This document shows positions 1 to 11,212 of a stretch of 64,000 bases of DNA, one piece after another. Each line of letters opens with the position of its first letter. Position 1 is the first letter of the stretch. This DNA is from Nansenia antarctica. Its lineage: Eukaryota; Chordata; Actinopteri; Argentiniformes; Microstomatidae. The stretch spans positions 33,560,710 to 33,624,709 of the forward strand of contig OZ022340.1 of NCBI GenBank assembly GCA_963989245.1. The letters are read 5' to 3'. The notes below the pieces were generated by a model. The model ran no database searches. It was not told the origin of the DNA and saw only the letters and a program-made list of their open reading frames with translations. The position numbers were made by a program, and so were the translations under genes.

Positions 1-235
1 ATCTGAGATCTTAAACTAAGCAAGAACACTGTATATCCGCCAGTATAACGAATAGAGTTCAGACGCATCGGCCAAATGGATTCAATGTGTTTTCTTTAAT
101 GTGTCGTTCCTTGTTTGTGAGTGAGAGTCGAGAGGACCGTGAGACACCCGGCTGCAATGCCGACATTGAACACAGGGAGAGTGGCGGCGCTGTTGCACAC
201 TCATTTGACTAGAAGCCGAGTCTATCGTCGTGCAA

Positions 236-363
236 TGTCCATACTCACTACGCGTTGTGATTGACAGTGTCCATACTCGCTACGCCAATCAGATGACAGT
301 GTCCATACTCGCTACACCAATCAGATGGCAGAGCCGAGTATAGACATCCCAATCAGATACCGG
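236..363 (+). repeat. 4 x 32-bp minisatellite carrying CCAAT boxes
   Basis: Four consecutive 32-bp copies, the last one diverged, begin with TGTCCATACTC. The last three carry CCAATCAGAT at exactly 32-bp intervals, and the first has GTGATTGACA instead. Regular CCAAT spacing suggests an NF-Y-type promoter or enhancer, either for a plus-strand transcript that continues into the exon-like blocks or shared with the divergent U1 gene about 370 bp to the left. That role is inference. The same block starts at 3309, 8097, 11744, 14847, 18511, 25108, 37212, 42551, 54640 and 59979. Unit 6 lacks it. Confidence 0.75.
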
Positions 364-1245
364 TTTGACTGTTTGTCCCGCCTTCAGCACAGAGGTTTGA
401 CTGTTTGAATGAAGACTGTCACGCCTTCAGCACAGAGCGAGCTGAGCAGAAGAGCGATCAGACTCTAGCCTTCAAAACGAGTGAGTAACTAAGTCATTTT
501 GATATTAATATTTAATATTTTAATAAGTCAAAGTATTTCTGTGTAAATGAAGCAATGTCCTTCACGAAGCATGCTAGTTAGCGCGTTAGCTAGTTCTTTT
601 CACTCCGAGCAGTGTCGACATCGATGGGGGTCTCCAATTGACTCCATTCAAAGTGATTTACATTCCCTGTCCTCTCCCCTGTCCGGACACATTTGAATTT
701 TCACCGTAAGCCCCGGTAAGGCGACGTTATTAACCCGCAAAGAGTGTATCCCGGGCACCGTCTTTGTCCGCGAATAACACCGGCTAACACCGGCTAGGAA
801 GGTGGTAAAAATACAAGACTATGCTGGATAACTCCACCATCAGTATACGGTCAGTTTGAGCCATCAGGCATCATTCTGGCACCCCGGGAAGTAACGTTTT
901 GAACCCCGAGAGCATGCATATATGTCTATCCGAAAATAGTACACTCTCCTCGGCCACTGCACGCGCCTCTCCTCGGTAACGTGGAGGAACGAAAAGCTTA
1001 CAGCACCGTGTATTCGGCACGGTTCTTTGCTGGTGTGAAAGCCCTATCCTATCCCTCTGCCTCTCCACTCAATTAATCCTTTATTCATTCATTCATTCAT
1101 GTATGAATCCACCCATTAGTCCATTATGGACAGTGCGCTAGTTATGGGTGATTGTCAAATGTTTCAGATTTACACATGATTGGTGAAGATGATATGTACT
1201 GTCTGTCAGACCATATATCTTTTTTTTTATTCTGGCCCAATATGA

Positions 1246-1705
1246 TTTTCTCTCTCTCCTCCTCTCTCACCCTTATGTCTCTCTCTCCTCCTCTCCTCCT
1301 CATGTCTCTCTCTCCTCCTCATGTCTCTCTCCTCCTCTCTCACTCTCATGTCTCTCTCCTCCTCTCTCACCCTCATGTCTCTCTCTCCTCCTCTCTCACT
1401 CATGTCTCTCTCTCCTCCTCTCTCACTCTCATGTCTCTCTCCTCCTCTCTCACTCTCATGTCTCTCTCCTCCTCTCTCACTCTCATGTCTCTCTCTCCTC
1501 CTCATGTCTCTCTCTCCTCCTCATGTCTCTCTCCTCCTTATGTCTCTCTCCTCCTCTCCTCCTCATGTCTCTCTCTCCTCCTTATGTCTCTCCCCTCCTT
1601 ATGTCTCTCTCCTCCTCTCCTCCTCATGTCTCTCTCTCTCCTCCTTATGTCTCTCTCCTCCTTATGTCTCTCTCCTCCTTATGTCTCTCTCCTCCTCCTC
1701 TCTCT
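1246..1705 (+). repeat. CT-rich minisatellite, unit 0 (460 bp)
   Basis: An almost pure pyrimidine plus strand is built from imperfect 15-30-bp blocks of TCTC/TCC punctuated by CATGTCTC or TTATGTCTC. It lacks stop codons in several frames, so long Ser/Leu/Pro-rich frames across it are compositional artefacts. It ends in CTCTCTCTGGTAG, an acceptor-like site abutting the first exon-like block, so it would form an extreme polypyrimidine tract. The purine/pyrimidine asymmetry also suits triplex formation. Length varies between units. Confidence 0.9.
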
Positions 1706-1710
1706 GGTAG

Positions 1711-2077
1711 TTCAAGGATGAGGTGGTGAAGGAGGTGGTGGAGAGGATGTGTAATGACTTCTCTGGCCAGTGCTGCACCCACAAAGCTGCACCCACAAAA
1801 AGAAAAAAATGTGGAGACAATGCCAACCCAACTCAACCCTACTTGGTGAAGACAGGAACCACAGGCAACCGGTGAAAATCACAGGCATATGGGCTACCAT
1901 GTCAGGTAAAATAGTCTTACTGAAAGACCTTGTATAAAAAATATTGATGGGAATCTATAGCCTGTATACCTTAATACTTGATGTCTTTTATTTTCAGAGA
2001 ATCCACAGCTCCTGTTTGAAGGGACCGTGTTCCTGCCACTCCACAGAGAAGATCCCCTGACAGGCTGTGAAGAGTAG
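1711..2077 (+). pseudogene. Two exon-like blocks of an unrecognised gene, frame broken by a 14-bp duplication
   Basis: The first block, 1711-1905, follows the acceptor at 1709-1710 and ends CAG before GTAAAA. The intron 1906-1997 (92 nt) ends TTTTATTTTCAG, and the second block starts at 1998. Reading from TTC at 1711, the frame stays open until a TGA in the first block. A perfect 14-bp tandem duplication (GCTGCACCCACAAA at 1772-1785 and 1786-1799) lies upstream of that stop. Counting only one copy, the frame runs through the splice junction to TAG at 2075-2077, 87 codons including the stop. A further 74-codon open stretch lies in a shifted frame and ends at TAA near 2288. The predicted peptide is Lys- and Cys-containing, with no family I recognise. 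Every intact unit has the same lesion, so it is probably a decayed terminal-exon fragment that predates array amplification; a noncoding spliced RNA is possible. Confidence 0.5.
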
Positions 2078-2844
2078 GGAGCTTCTCTTCCCACCCTCAG
2101 CCATCACTGACACCCTCCTGTTCCTACATCATAAATGTTTTTGGGAACCACGCCAACTTGTTGGGATAGGTATGAAGTCAACTGCCACCAATGGGCAATA
2201 CTGTGAAATTGTTGATAAAAGAGTAGTCCACAACATCAGGAACACATGCTACCTGAAGAATAGGTTTCTCCACTCTCATATGGAGTAACTCTCCCATGTC
2301 ACACTGTGATGGTGGTCATTGTAGTCTGTCTGGGATGGAGGATGTCAGTGTAGTCTCTTTCAGAAGGACAGTTTAGTCTCTCTGTGGTGGAGGGGAATCT
2401 TGGGGGAGTTGTTACACAACACATTCTTGTTTATTTATTTATTTGTATTTTACATAATTAGAGTTAGTAGATTTGTGACAGCCCCCCAGTGTGTCTGAAT
2501 TGGAGTCCTAGTATACTGTACTTCCAAATGGTTTAGCATGGGGGGTCAGGTTCAGTACTAGATTTGGGCCGAGGTCCAATAGTGTCCTACCTACAAAAGG
2601 TTTTGTACATATAATAATTTTGTTCATATAATAATGTTGTACACATAATCATTTTGTTCCTATTTATAATAGTTCCTGCAATTTCCTGTAAATGTCTTTA
2701 TCAATTAGTAATCCACAGTATGATTATGTATTTGTGTATGTTGTTTTTTAAATAATAAAATGCTGAGACAATACTATGACATTCATTGTGTTCTTCATAT
2801 TTCCAAGACATCTCAAGACATCTTAAGACATCTTCATATTTCTG

Positions 2845-3059
2845 TGTGAATAAATGTAAATAAATGGCATTTAGGAAAAGACAAAGCACTCTCACACAAG
2901 TATACTTTTGATAAAATAAGCTGTATTTCCATGCAGGAAAATCAGTCCAATAACATGTGAATAAATGTAAATAAATGGCATTTAGGAAAAGACAAAGCAC
3001 AAGTATACTTTTGATCAAATAAGCTGTATTTCCAAGCAGGAAAATCAGTCCAATAACAT
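2845..3059. repeat. Tandem duplication of 111 and 103 bp in the AT-rich 3' part
   Basis: Two adjacent copies, 2845-2955 and 2956-3059, start TGTGAATAAA and share the TTTAGGAAAAGACAAAGCAC and AAGCTGTATTTCC segments. The second lacks an 8-bp TCTCACAC insert. Just upstream (about 2808-2838) is a short run of three AAGACATCT-type decamers. The minus-strand 136-codon frame over this region is an AT-rich accident. The block recurs at 5947, 10718, 14384, 17485, 21149, 24082, 36186, 41525, 53614, 58953 and 62567. Confidence 0.85.
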
Positions 3060-4318
3060 CGCTAAGTCTGTTATTGTCATTGTTTGTACCAGTGATTAAG
3101 CCATAGGGCACTTAGTAACACATGGCTACTTGGTATGTAGGAGATCTCATCTGTCACTCACGGTCAATGTCACCTCCCTTTTCTTCCTTGAACCTCCCAC
3201 GTCAGGTGGTGCGACTGTCTATGGACTATTATCCAATCACGTCTTCAACAATTGCACTCCGATACGACGGACCCCCTTTGACTAGAAGCCGAGTCTATCG
3301 TCGTGCAATGTCCATACTCACTACGCGTTGTGATTGACAGTGTCCATACTCGCTACGCCAATCAGATGACAGTGTCCATACTCGCTACACCAATCAGATG
3401 GCAGAGCCGAGTATAGACATCCCAATCAGATACCGGTTTGACTGTTTGTCCCGCCTTCAGCACAGAGGTTTGACTGTTTGAATGAAGACAGTCACCCCTT
3501 CAGCACAGAGCGAGCTGAGCAGAAGAGCGATCAGACTCTAGCCTTCAAAACGAGTGAGTAACTAAGTCATTTTGATATTAATATTTAATATTTTAATAAG
3601 TCAAAGTATTTCTGTGTAAATTAAGCAATGTCCTTCACGAAGCATGCTAGTTAGCGCGTTAGCTAGTTCTTTTCACTCCGAGCAGTGTCGACATCGATGG
3701 GGGTCTCCAATTGACTCCATTCAAAGTGATTTACATTCCCTGTCCTCTCCCCTGTCCGGACACATTTGAATTTTCACCGTAAGCCCCGGTAAGGCGACGT
3801 TATTAACCCGCAAAGAGTGTATCCCGGGCACCGTCTTTGTCCGCGAATAACACCGGCTAACACCGGCTAGGAAGGTGGTAAAAATACAAGACTATGCTGG
3901 ATAACTCCACCATCAGTATACGGTCAGTTTGAGCCATCAGGCATCATTCTGGCACCCCGGGAAGTAATGTTTTGAACCCCGAGAGCATGCATATATGTCT
4001 ATCCGAAAATAGTACACTCTCCTCGGCCACTGCACGCGCCTCTCCTCGGTAACGTGGAGGAACGAAAAGCTTACAGCACCGTGTATTCGGCACGGTTCTT
4101 TGCCGGTGTGAAAGCCCTATCCTATCCCTCTGCCTCTCCACTCAATTAATCCTTTATTCATTCATTCATTCATGTATGAATCCACCCATTAGTCCATTAT
4201 GGACAGTGCGCTAGTTATGGGTGATTGTCAAATGTTTCAGATTTACACATGATTGGTGAAGATGATATGTACTGTCTGTCAGACCATATATCTTTTTTTT
4301 TATTCTGGCCCAATATGA

Positions 4319-4807
4319 TTTTCTCTCTCTCCTCCTCTCTCACCCTTATGTCTCTCTCTCCTCCTCTCCTCCTCATGTCTCTCTCTCCTCCTCATGTCTC
4401 TCTCCTCCTCTCTCACTCTCATGTCTCTCTCTCCTCCTCTCTCACTCTCATGTCTCTCTCCTCCTCTCTCACCCTCATGTCTCTCTCTCCTCCTCTCTCA
4501 CTCATGTCTCTCTCTCCTCCTCTCTCACTCTCATGTCTCTCTCCTCCTCTCTCACTCTCATGTCTCTCTCCTCCTCTCTCACTCTCATGTCTCTCTCTCC
4601 TCCTCATGTCTCTCTCTCCTCCTCATGTCTCTCTCCTCCTTATGTCTCTCTCCTCCTCTCCTCCTCATGTCTCTCTCTCCTCCTTATGTCTCTCCCCTCC
4701 TTATGTCTCTCTCCTCCTCTCCTCCTCATGTCTCTCTCTCTCCTCCTTATGTCTCTCTCCTCCTTATGTCTCTCTCCTCCTTATGTCTCTCTCCTCCTCC
4801 TCTCTCT
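4319..4807 (+). repeat. CT-rich minisatellite, unit 1 (489 bp)
   Basis: This is the commonest length class, shared with units 4, 5, 7, 8 and 10. Confidence 0.88.
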
Positions 4808-4812
4808 GGTAG

Positions 4813-5179
4813 TTCAAGGATGAGGTGGTGAAGGAGGTGGTGGAGAGGATGTGTAATGACTTCTCTGGCCAGTGCTGCACCCACAAAGCTGCACCCACAA
4901 AAAGAAAAAAATGTGGAGACAATGCCAACCCAACTCAACCCTACTTGGTGAAGACAGGAACCACAGGCAACCGGTGAAAATCACAGGCATATGGGCTACC
5001 ATGTCAGGTAAAATAGTCTTACTGAAAGACCTTGTATAAAAAATATTGATGGGAATCTATAGCCTGTATACCTTAATACTTGATGTCTTTTATTTTCAGA
5101 GAATCCACAGCTCCTGTTTGAAGGGACCGTGTTCCTGCCACTCCACAGAGAAGATCCCCTGACAGGCTGTGAAGAGTAG
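4813..5179 (+). pseudogene. Exon-like blocks, unit 1
   Basis: Blocks are at 4813-5007 and 5100-5179 with the 92-nt intron 5008-5099. The 14-bp duplication is present. Confidence 0.5.
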
Positions 5180-6242
5180 GGAGCTTCTCTTCCCACCCTC
5201 AGCCATCACTGACACCCTCCTGTTCCTACATCATAAATGTTTTTGGGAACCACGCCAACTTGTTGGGATAGGTATGAAGTCAACTGCCACCAATGGGCAA
5301 TACTGTGAAATTGTTGATAAAAGAGTAGTCCACAACATCAGGAACACATGCTACCTGAAGAATAGGTTTCTCCACTCTCATATGGAGTAACTCTCCCATG
5401 TCACACTGTGATGGTGGTCATTGTAGTCTGTCTGGGATGGAGGATGTCAGTGTAGTCTCTTTCAGAAGGACAGTTTAGTCTCTCTGTGGTGGAGGGGAAT
5501 CTTGGGGGAGTTGTTACACAACACATTCTTGTTTATTTATTTATTTGTATTTTACATAATTAGAGTTAGTAGATTTGTGACAGCCCCCCAGTGTGTCTGA
5601 ATTGGAGTCCTAGTATACTGTACTTCCAAATGGTTTAGCATGGGGGGTCAGGTTCAGTACTAGATTTGGGCCGAGGTCCAATAGTGTCCTACCTACAAAA
5701 GGTTTTGTACATATAATAATTTTGTTCATATAATAATGTTGTACACATAATCATTTTGTTCCTATTTATAATAGTTCCTGCAATTTCCTGTAAATGTCTT
5801 TATCAATTAGTAATCCACAGTATGATTATGTATTTGTGTATGTTGTTTTTTAAATAATAAAATGCTGAGACAATACTATGACATTCATTGTGTTCTTCAT
5901 ATTTCCAAGACATCTCAAGACATCTTAAGACATCTTCATATTTCTGTGTGAATAAATGTAAATAAATGGCATTTAGGAAAAGACAAAGCACTCTCACACA
6001 AGTATACTTTTGATAAAATAAGCTGTATTTCCATGCAGGAAAATCAGTCCAATAACATGTGAATAAATGTAAATAAATGGCATTTAGGAAAAGACAAAGC
6101 ACAAGTATACTTTTGATCAAATAAGCTGTATTTCCAAGCAGGAAAATCAGTCCAATAACATCGCTAAGTCTGTTATTGTTATTGTTTGTACCTGTGATTA
6201 AGCCATAGGGCACTTAGTAACACATGGCTACTTGGTATGTAG

Positions 6243-7358
6243 CAGTGGCGGGCGGTGCATTTCACACCTAGGCCTTCAGTGATGTCCGACACATTCCTAC
6301 CTGAATTATTCTACCTCTTAATACCATCGTTATGACGCCATGGCTCTAGAAACTAGACAGAAACACAGTATAACCGGGCGTTGCATCACCTTAACATAGT
6401 CAGACAAGTACAACAGAGTTATATTAATATTTCCGAAGCATTTTTAATCAATAAATCCGCATTAACAATGAAGAGTGTTAAACTAACATCTTTAAGATCG
6501 CTACATTACCCACGTCTGTCGTCTCGTCCACCATAATAGCGACAAAGGGTGCCTTTTTAATCTCCATTTTGATCTCTTCTTCCATCACTTCAGCAATAGC
6601 AAAAATCAGGTCGTTTTGTATTTTGCCTGACGTCCCAGTAAACACTTTGTTTGTGGACAGGTGGTAATGTAAATCTGGGTTGTTTTCAGCCAGAAAAGAA
6701 AGAAGCTCAACGTAGTTTCCTCTGTTTGTGGACTTGGCGCTTTCATTGTGTCCCCTAAATGAAAGTTATTGTTTACCCAAAAACAGGACACAATCGATCA
6801 GTATTATCGATCAGTCAACGAAAGCTTTCGTTGTGAGGCTCCGTTTCCCTGCGCACTTTCAAAAGTTTCACATCTACCGGCATAGTTCCGCATCTCAATA
6901 GTGAATATCAATAGTGCGTATCAATAGTGCGTAGCAATAGTGCGTATCCAATCAAAAGACGTGCTGGGTGCTGACATCATTGAGCCTTACAGCAGGCACC
7001 GTTGTTGCTTTTGCTCGCATCTACGTAGGTTTACTAGGTACGCCACAGGTTTTCTCGTTCCAATGTTAAGTTACAGGTCGAATCCGCAGCACCGTTTAAT
7101 GTGAAGGCGGGCAGATTTTTGAGCCCCCTAGCAACACATTTTGATTGGATAAAAGCTCTAACATAAAGGCCAGCCCTCCAAATCTCAATCGGAGACTGGA
7201 AGCAGCGCAACCAAGAGGAAAGCTATGAAATGAAGAGAATAGACTATGGGGAATCATTAATACATATTTGTGGAAAATATATATTAAAATAAAATGTATA
7301 TTCTGATGATGTTTAGGCCAGCAGAGAAGGCCTTGCTGGCCCTGACGGCACACCACTG
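6243..7358 (-). mobile_element. Internally deleted hAT-superfamily DNA transposon
   Basis: The 1,116-bp insertion is flanked by an exact 8-bp duplication GTATGTAG (6235-6242 and 7359-7366), the hAT hallmark. The ends are imperfect inverted repeats: CAGTGGCGGGCGGTGC at the left and, read from the right end inward, CAGTGGTGTGCCGTCA. The sequence without the insertion exists in every other unit, so the event postdates unit amplification or has not been spread. A minus-strand transposase remnant lies inside. The remaining 6766-7358 shows no further coding homology that I recognise. At about 1.1 kb it cannot encode a full transposase, so it is non-autonomous. Confidence 0.88.
6478..6765 (-). pseudogene. 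hAT transposase fragment (ZMYM6-like type)
   Basis: A minus-strand frame of 95 codons plus TAA, without its own start codon, sits inside the hAT element. Near its upstream end it reads SFRGHNES, then a GNYVELLSFLAENNP stretch, then EVMEEEIKMEI, and close to the stop VDETTDVGN. RGH(D/N)ES and DETTD are typical of the vertebrate ZMYM6/hAT-like group, where the D of DETTD is the first catalytic acidic residue of the RNase-H-like fold. The dimerisation region and the remaining catalytic residues are absent, so it is inactive. The family call rests on motif memory. Confidence 0.75.
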
Positions 7359-7565
7359 GTATGTAGGAGATCTCATCTGTCACTCACGGTCAATGTCACC
7401 TCCCTTTTCTTCCTTGAACCTCCCACGTCAGGTGGTGCGACTGTCTATGGACTATTATCCAATCACGTCTTCAACAATTGCACTCCGATACGACGGACCC
7501 CCTTTAGTAATGACTTACGCCAAATTGGTGCAACCCAGGCCAGATCTTTACTTCGTACAATTTAT

Positions 7566-7730
7566 CAGGGGAGAGCGCGAACGCAGTCCCCCACTACCAG
7601 AAATTATGCAATCGAGATTTCTACATTTGAGAAATTCGATGGGGTCAGTACAGCCGAATGTGCAATGGCTGAGCCTCGCCCATGGTGAACCACCTTCTTG
7701 ATCATGGTGTCTCCCTTGCCAGGTAAGTAT
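7566..7730 (-). ncRNA. RNU1: U1 spliceosomal snRNA gene (unit 2)
   Basis: Minus strand, 165 nt. U1 RNA recognises 5' splice sites through its 5' end. Visible in order: ATACTTACCTG at the 5' end, complementary to the splice-site consensus; stem-loop I with CCATGATCAAGAAGG, matching the U1-70K loop; a U1A-type loop II containing ATTGCAC; stem-loop III around CAAATG; Sm site AATTTCTGG flanked by GCATA and TAGTGGGGG; and the closing hairpin GACTGCGTTCGCGC with 3' end CCCCTG. The human RNA is 164 nt with the same element order. The 3'-box-like motif GTACGAAGTAAAGA lies 8-21 nt downstream (7545-7558). In loop II this copy reads GCACATTCGG where most copies read GCACTTTCGG. Confidence 0.95.
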
Positions 7731-7770
7731 AAGTTGTACACGTCGGTCGTGGGCAACTGACTGTGGTGCA

Positions 7771-7822
7771 CAAACTACAGGTCCACGGTGTGGCTCAGTC
7801 ATTTCCCCATCATGCATTGCGG
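7771..7822 (-). promoter_or_regulatory. U1 promoter: PSE-like (-41 to -62) and STAF/SPH-like (-73 to -92) elements
   Basis: Read on the minus strand, CACACCGTGGACCTGTAGTT lies at about -62 and resembles vertebrate snRNA proximal sequence elements, which bind SNAPc at about -55. Further upstream, plus-strand TTCCCCATCATGCATTGCGG resembles the ZNF143/STAF (SPH) motif with an ATGCAT core. A distal element this close to the PSE is unusual, since it normally lies near -200. The assignment is by motif resemblance. Confidence 0.65.
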
Positions 7823-9106
7823 CATATATATCATGTACAGCTACAGCATATTTTACAGTCCATCTGAGATCTTAAACTAAGCAAGAACACTGTATATCCG
7901 CCAGTATAACGAATAGAGTTCAGACGCATCGGCCAAATGGATTCAATGTGTTTTCTTTAATGTGTCGTTCCTTGTTTGTGAGTGAGAGTCGAGAGGACCG
8001 TGAGACACCCGGCTGCTATGCCGACATTGAACACAGGGAGAGTGGCGGCGCTGTTGCACACTAATTTGACTAGAAGCCGAGTCTATCGTCGTGCAATGTC
8101 CATACTCACTACGCGTTGTGATTGACAGTGTCCATACTCGCTACGCCAATCAGATGACAGTGTCCATACTCGCTACACCAATCAGATGGCAGAGCCGAGT
8201 ATAGACATCCCAATCAGATACCGGTTTGACTGTTTGTCCCGCCTTCAGCACAGAGGTTTGACTGTTTGAATGAAGACAGTCACGCCTTCAGCACAGAGCG
8301 AGCTGAGCAGAAGAGCGATCAGACTCTAGCCTTCAAAACGAGTGAGTAACTAAGTCATTTTGATATTAATATTTAATATTTTAATAAGTCAAAGTATTTC
8401 TGTGTAAATGAAGCAATGTCCTTCACGAAGCATGCTAGTTAGCGCGTTAGCTAGTTCTTTTCACTCCGAGCAGTGTCGACATCGATGGGGGTCTCCAATT
8501 GACTCCATTCAAAGTGATTTACATTCCCTGTCCTCTCCCCTGTCCGGACACATTTGAATTTTCACCGTAAGCCCCGGTAAGGCGACGTTATTAACCCGCA
8601 AAGAGTGTATCCCGGGCACCGTCTTTGTCCGCGAATAGCACCGGCTAACACCGGCTAGGAAGGTGGTAAAAATACAAGACTATGCTGGATAACTCCACCA
8701 TCAGTATACGGTCAGTTTGAGCCATCAGGCATCATTCTGGCACCCCGGGAAGTAATGTTTTGAACCCCGAGAGCATGCATATATGTCTATCCGAAAATAG
8801 TACACTCTCCTCGGCCACTGCACGCGCCTCTCCTCGGTAACGTGGAGGAACGAAAAGCTTACAGCACCGTGTATTCGGCACGGTTCTTTGCCGGTGTGAA
8901 AGCCCTATCCTATCCCTCTGCCTCTCCACTCAATTAATCCTTTATTCATTCATTCATTCATGTATGAATCCACCCATTAGTCCATTATGGACAGTGCGCT
9001 AGTTATGGGTGATTGTCAAATGTTTCAGATTTACACATGATTGGTGAAGATGATATGTACTGTCTGTCAGACCATATATCTTTTTTTTTATTCTGGCCCA
9101 ATATGA

Positions 9107-9578
9107 TTTTCTCTCTCTCCTCCTCTCTCACCCTTATGTCTCTCTCTCCTCCTCTCCTCCTCATGTCTCTCTCTCCTCCTCATGTCTCTCTCCTCCTCTC
9201 TCACTCTCATGTCTCTCTCTCCTCCTCTCTCACTCTCATGTCTCTCTCCTCCTCTCTCACCCTCATGTCTCTCTCTCCTCCTCTCTCACTCATGTCTCTC
9301 TCTCCTCCTCTCTCACGCTCATGTCTCTCTTCTCCTCTCTCACTCTCATGTCTCTCTCCTCCTCTCTCACTCTCATGTCTCTCTCTCCTCCTCATGTCTC
9401 TCTCTCCTCCTCATGTCTCTCTCCTCCTTATGTCTCTCTCCTCCTCTCCTCCTCATGTCTCTCTCTCCTCCTTATGTCTCTCCCCTCCTTATGTCTCTCT
9501 CCTCCTCTCCTCCTCATGTCTCTCTCTCTCCTCCTTATGTCTCTCTCCTCCTTATGTCTCTCTCCTCCTCCTCTCTCT
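9107..9578 (+). repeat. CT-rich minisatellite, unit 2 (472 bp)
   Basis: It is shorter than the 489-bp class, lacking one CTCCTTATGTCTCTCT-type block near its right end. It also carries private changes (CACGCTCATG, CTCTTCTCC). Confidence 0.88.
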
Positions 9579-9583
9579 GGTAG

Positions 9584-9950
9584 TTCAAGGATGAGGTGGT
9601 GAAGGAGGTGGTGGAGAGGATGTGTAATGACTTCTCTGGCCAGTGCTGCACCCACAAAGCTGCACCCACAAAAAGAAAAAAATGTGGAGACAATGCCAAC
9701 CCAACTCAACCCTACTTGGTGAAGACAGGAACCACAGGCAACCGGTGAAAATCACAGGCATATGGGCTACCATGTCAGGTAAAATAGTCTTACTGAAAGA
9801 CCTTGTATAAAAAATATTGATGGGAATCTATAGCCTGTATACCTTAATACTTGATGTCTTTTATTTTCAGAGAATCCACAGCTCCTGTTTGAAGGGACCG
9901 TGTTCCTGCCACTCCACAGAGAAGATCCCCTGACAGGCTGTGAAGAGTAG
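9584..9950 (+). pseudogene. Exon-like blocks, unit 2
   Basis: Blocks are at 9584-9778 and 9871-9950 with the intron 9779-9870. The same 14-bp duplication is present. Confidence 0.5.
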
Positions 9951-11212
9951 GGAGCTTCTCTTCCCACCCTCAGCCATCACTGACACCCTCCTGTTCCTAC
10001 ATCATAAATGTTTTTGGGAACCACGCCAACTTGTTGGGATAGGTATGAAGTCAACTGCCACCAATGGGCAATACTGTGAAATTGTTGATAAAAGAGTAGT
10101 CCACAACATCAGGAACACATGCTACCTGAAGAATAGGTTTCTCCACTCTCATATGGAGTAACTCTCCCATGTCACACTGTGATGGTGGTCATTGTAGTCT
10201 GTCTGGGATGGAGGATGTCAGTGTAGTCTCTTTCAGAAGGACAGTTTAGTCTCTCTGTGGTGGAGGGGAATCTTGGGGGAGTTGTTACACAACACATTCT
10301 TGTTTATTTATTTATTTGTATTTTACATAATTAGAGTTAGTAGATTTGTGACAGCCCCCCAGTGTGTCTGAATTGGAGTCCTAGTATACTGTACTTCCAA
10401 ATGGTTTAGCATGGGGGGTCAGGTTCAGTACTAGATTTGGGCCGAGGTCCAATAGTGTCCTACCTACAAAAGGTTTTGTACATATAATAATTTTGTTCAT
10501 ATAATAATGTTGTACACATAATCATTTTGTTCCTATTTATAATAGTTCCTGCAATTTCCTGTAAATGTCTTTATCAATTAGTAATCCACAGTATGATTAT
10601 GTATTTGTGTATGTTGTTTTTTAAATAATAAAATGCTGAGACAATACTATGACATTCATTGTGTTCTTCATATTTCCAAGACATCTCAAGACATCTTAAG
10701 ACATCTTCATATTTCTGTGTGAATAAATGTAAATAAATGGCATTTAGGAAAAGACAAAGCACTCTCACACAAGTATACTTTTGATAAAATAAGCTGTATT
10801 TCCATGCAGGAAAATCAGTCCAATAACATGTGAATAAATGTAAATAAATGGCATTTAGGAAAAGACAAAGCACAAGTATACTTTTGATCAAATAAGCTGT
10901 ATTTCCAAGCAGGAAAATCAGTCCAATAACATCGCTAAGTCTGTTATTGTCATTGTTTGTACCAGTGATTAAGCCATAGGGCACTTAGTAACACATGGCT
11001 ACTTGGTATGTAGGAGATCTCATCTGTCACTCACGGTCAATGTCACCTCCCTTTTCTTCCTTGAACCTCCCACGTCAGGTGGTGCGACTGTCTATGGACT
11101 ATTATCCAATCACGTCTTCAACAATTGCACTCCGATACGACGGACCCCCTTTAGTAATGACTTACGCCAAATTGGTGCAACCCAGGCCAGATCTTTACTT
11201 TGTACAATTTAT

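Larger units (their letters stand above)
1..3121. repeat. Array unit 0 (partial; U1 gene lies left of the window)
   Basis: This is the leftmost array unit. The window opens about 132 bp upstream of where the U1 start would lie, so its U1 gene is off the edge. It contains the CCAAT minisatellite, a CpG-rich stretch (about 550-1080), a TTCA microsatellite (about 1081-1101), the CT tract, the two exon-like blocks and an AT-rich 3' part (2290-3121). I see no gene in 364-1150 beyond one GTGAGT donor-like site near 481. In the AT-rich part I see only an AATAAA-type signal near 2754 and the tandem duplication described separately. Confidence 0.9.
3122..6223. repeat. Array unit 1, short form without U1 gene
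   Basis: The sequence runs from the unit start straight from GGACCCCCTTT (ending 3279) to GACTAGAAGCC (3280). It omits the 562-bp stretch that holds the U1 gene, its promoter and its 3' box in full units. Both sides of the lost segment end in TTT, so the junction looks like a microhomology deletion. The rest matches the consensus unit. Confidence 0.9.
6224..10994. repeat. Array unit 2, full form with hAT insertion
   Basis: This is a full unit (3,647 bp once the hAT element and one copy of its 8-bp target duplication are removed). The hAT element splits the unit start at 6243. Downstream of it the U1 gene, CCAAT block, CT tract and exon-like blocks are in consensus order. Confidence 0.9.

Noticed and set aside
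1152..1721. Ser/Leu/Pro-rich frames of 130-200 codons over the CT tract
   Set aside because: They are open in several frames only because the tract lacks purines for stop codons. Length changes between units are not multiples of three.
2701..3111. 136-codon minus-strand frame in every unit
   Set aside because: It is an AT-rich sequence with an internal tandem duplication and no motif or start context. Its conservation reflects unit copying.
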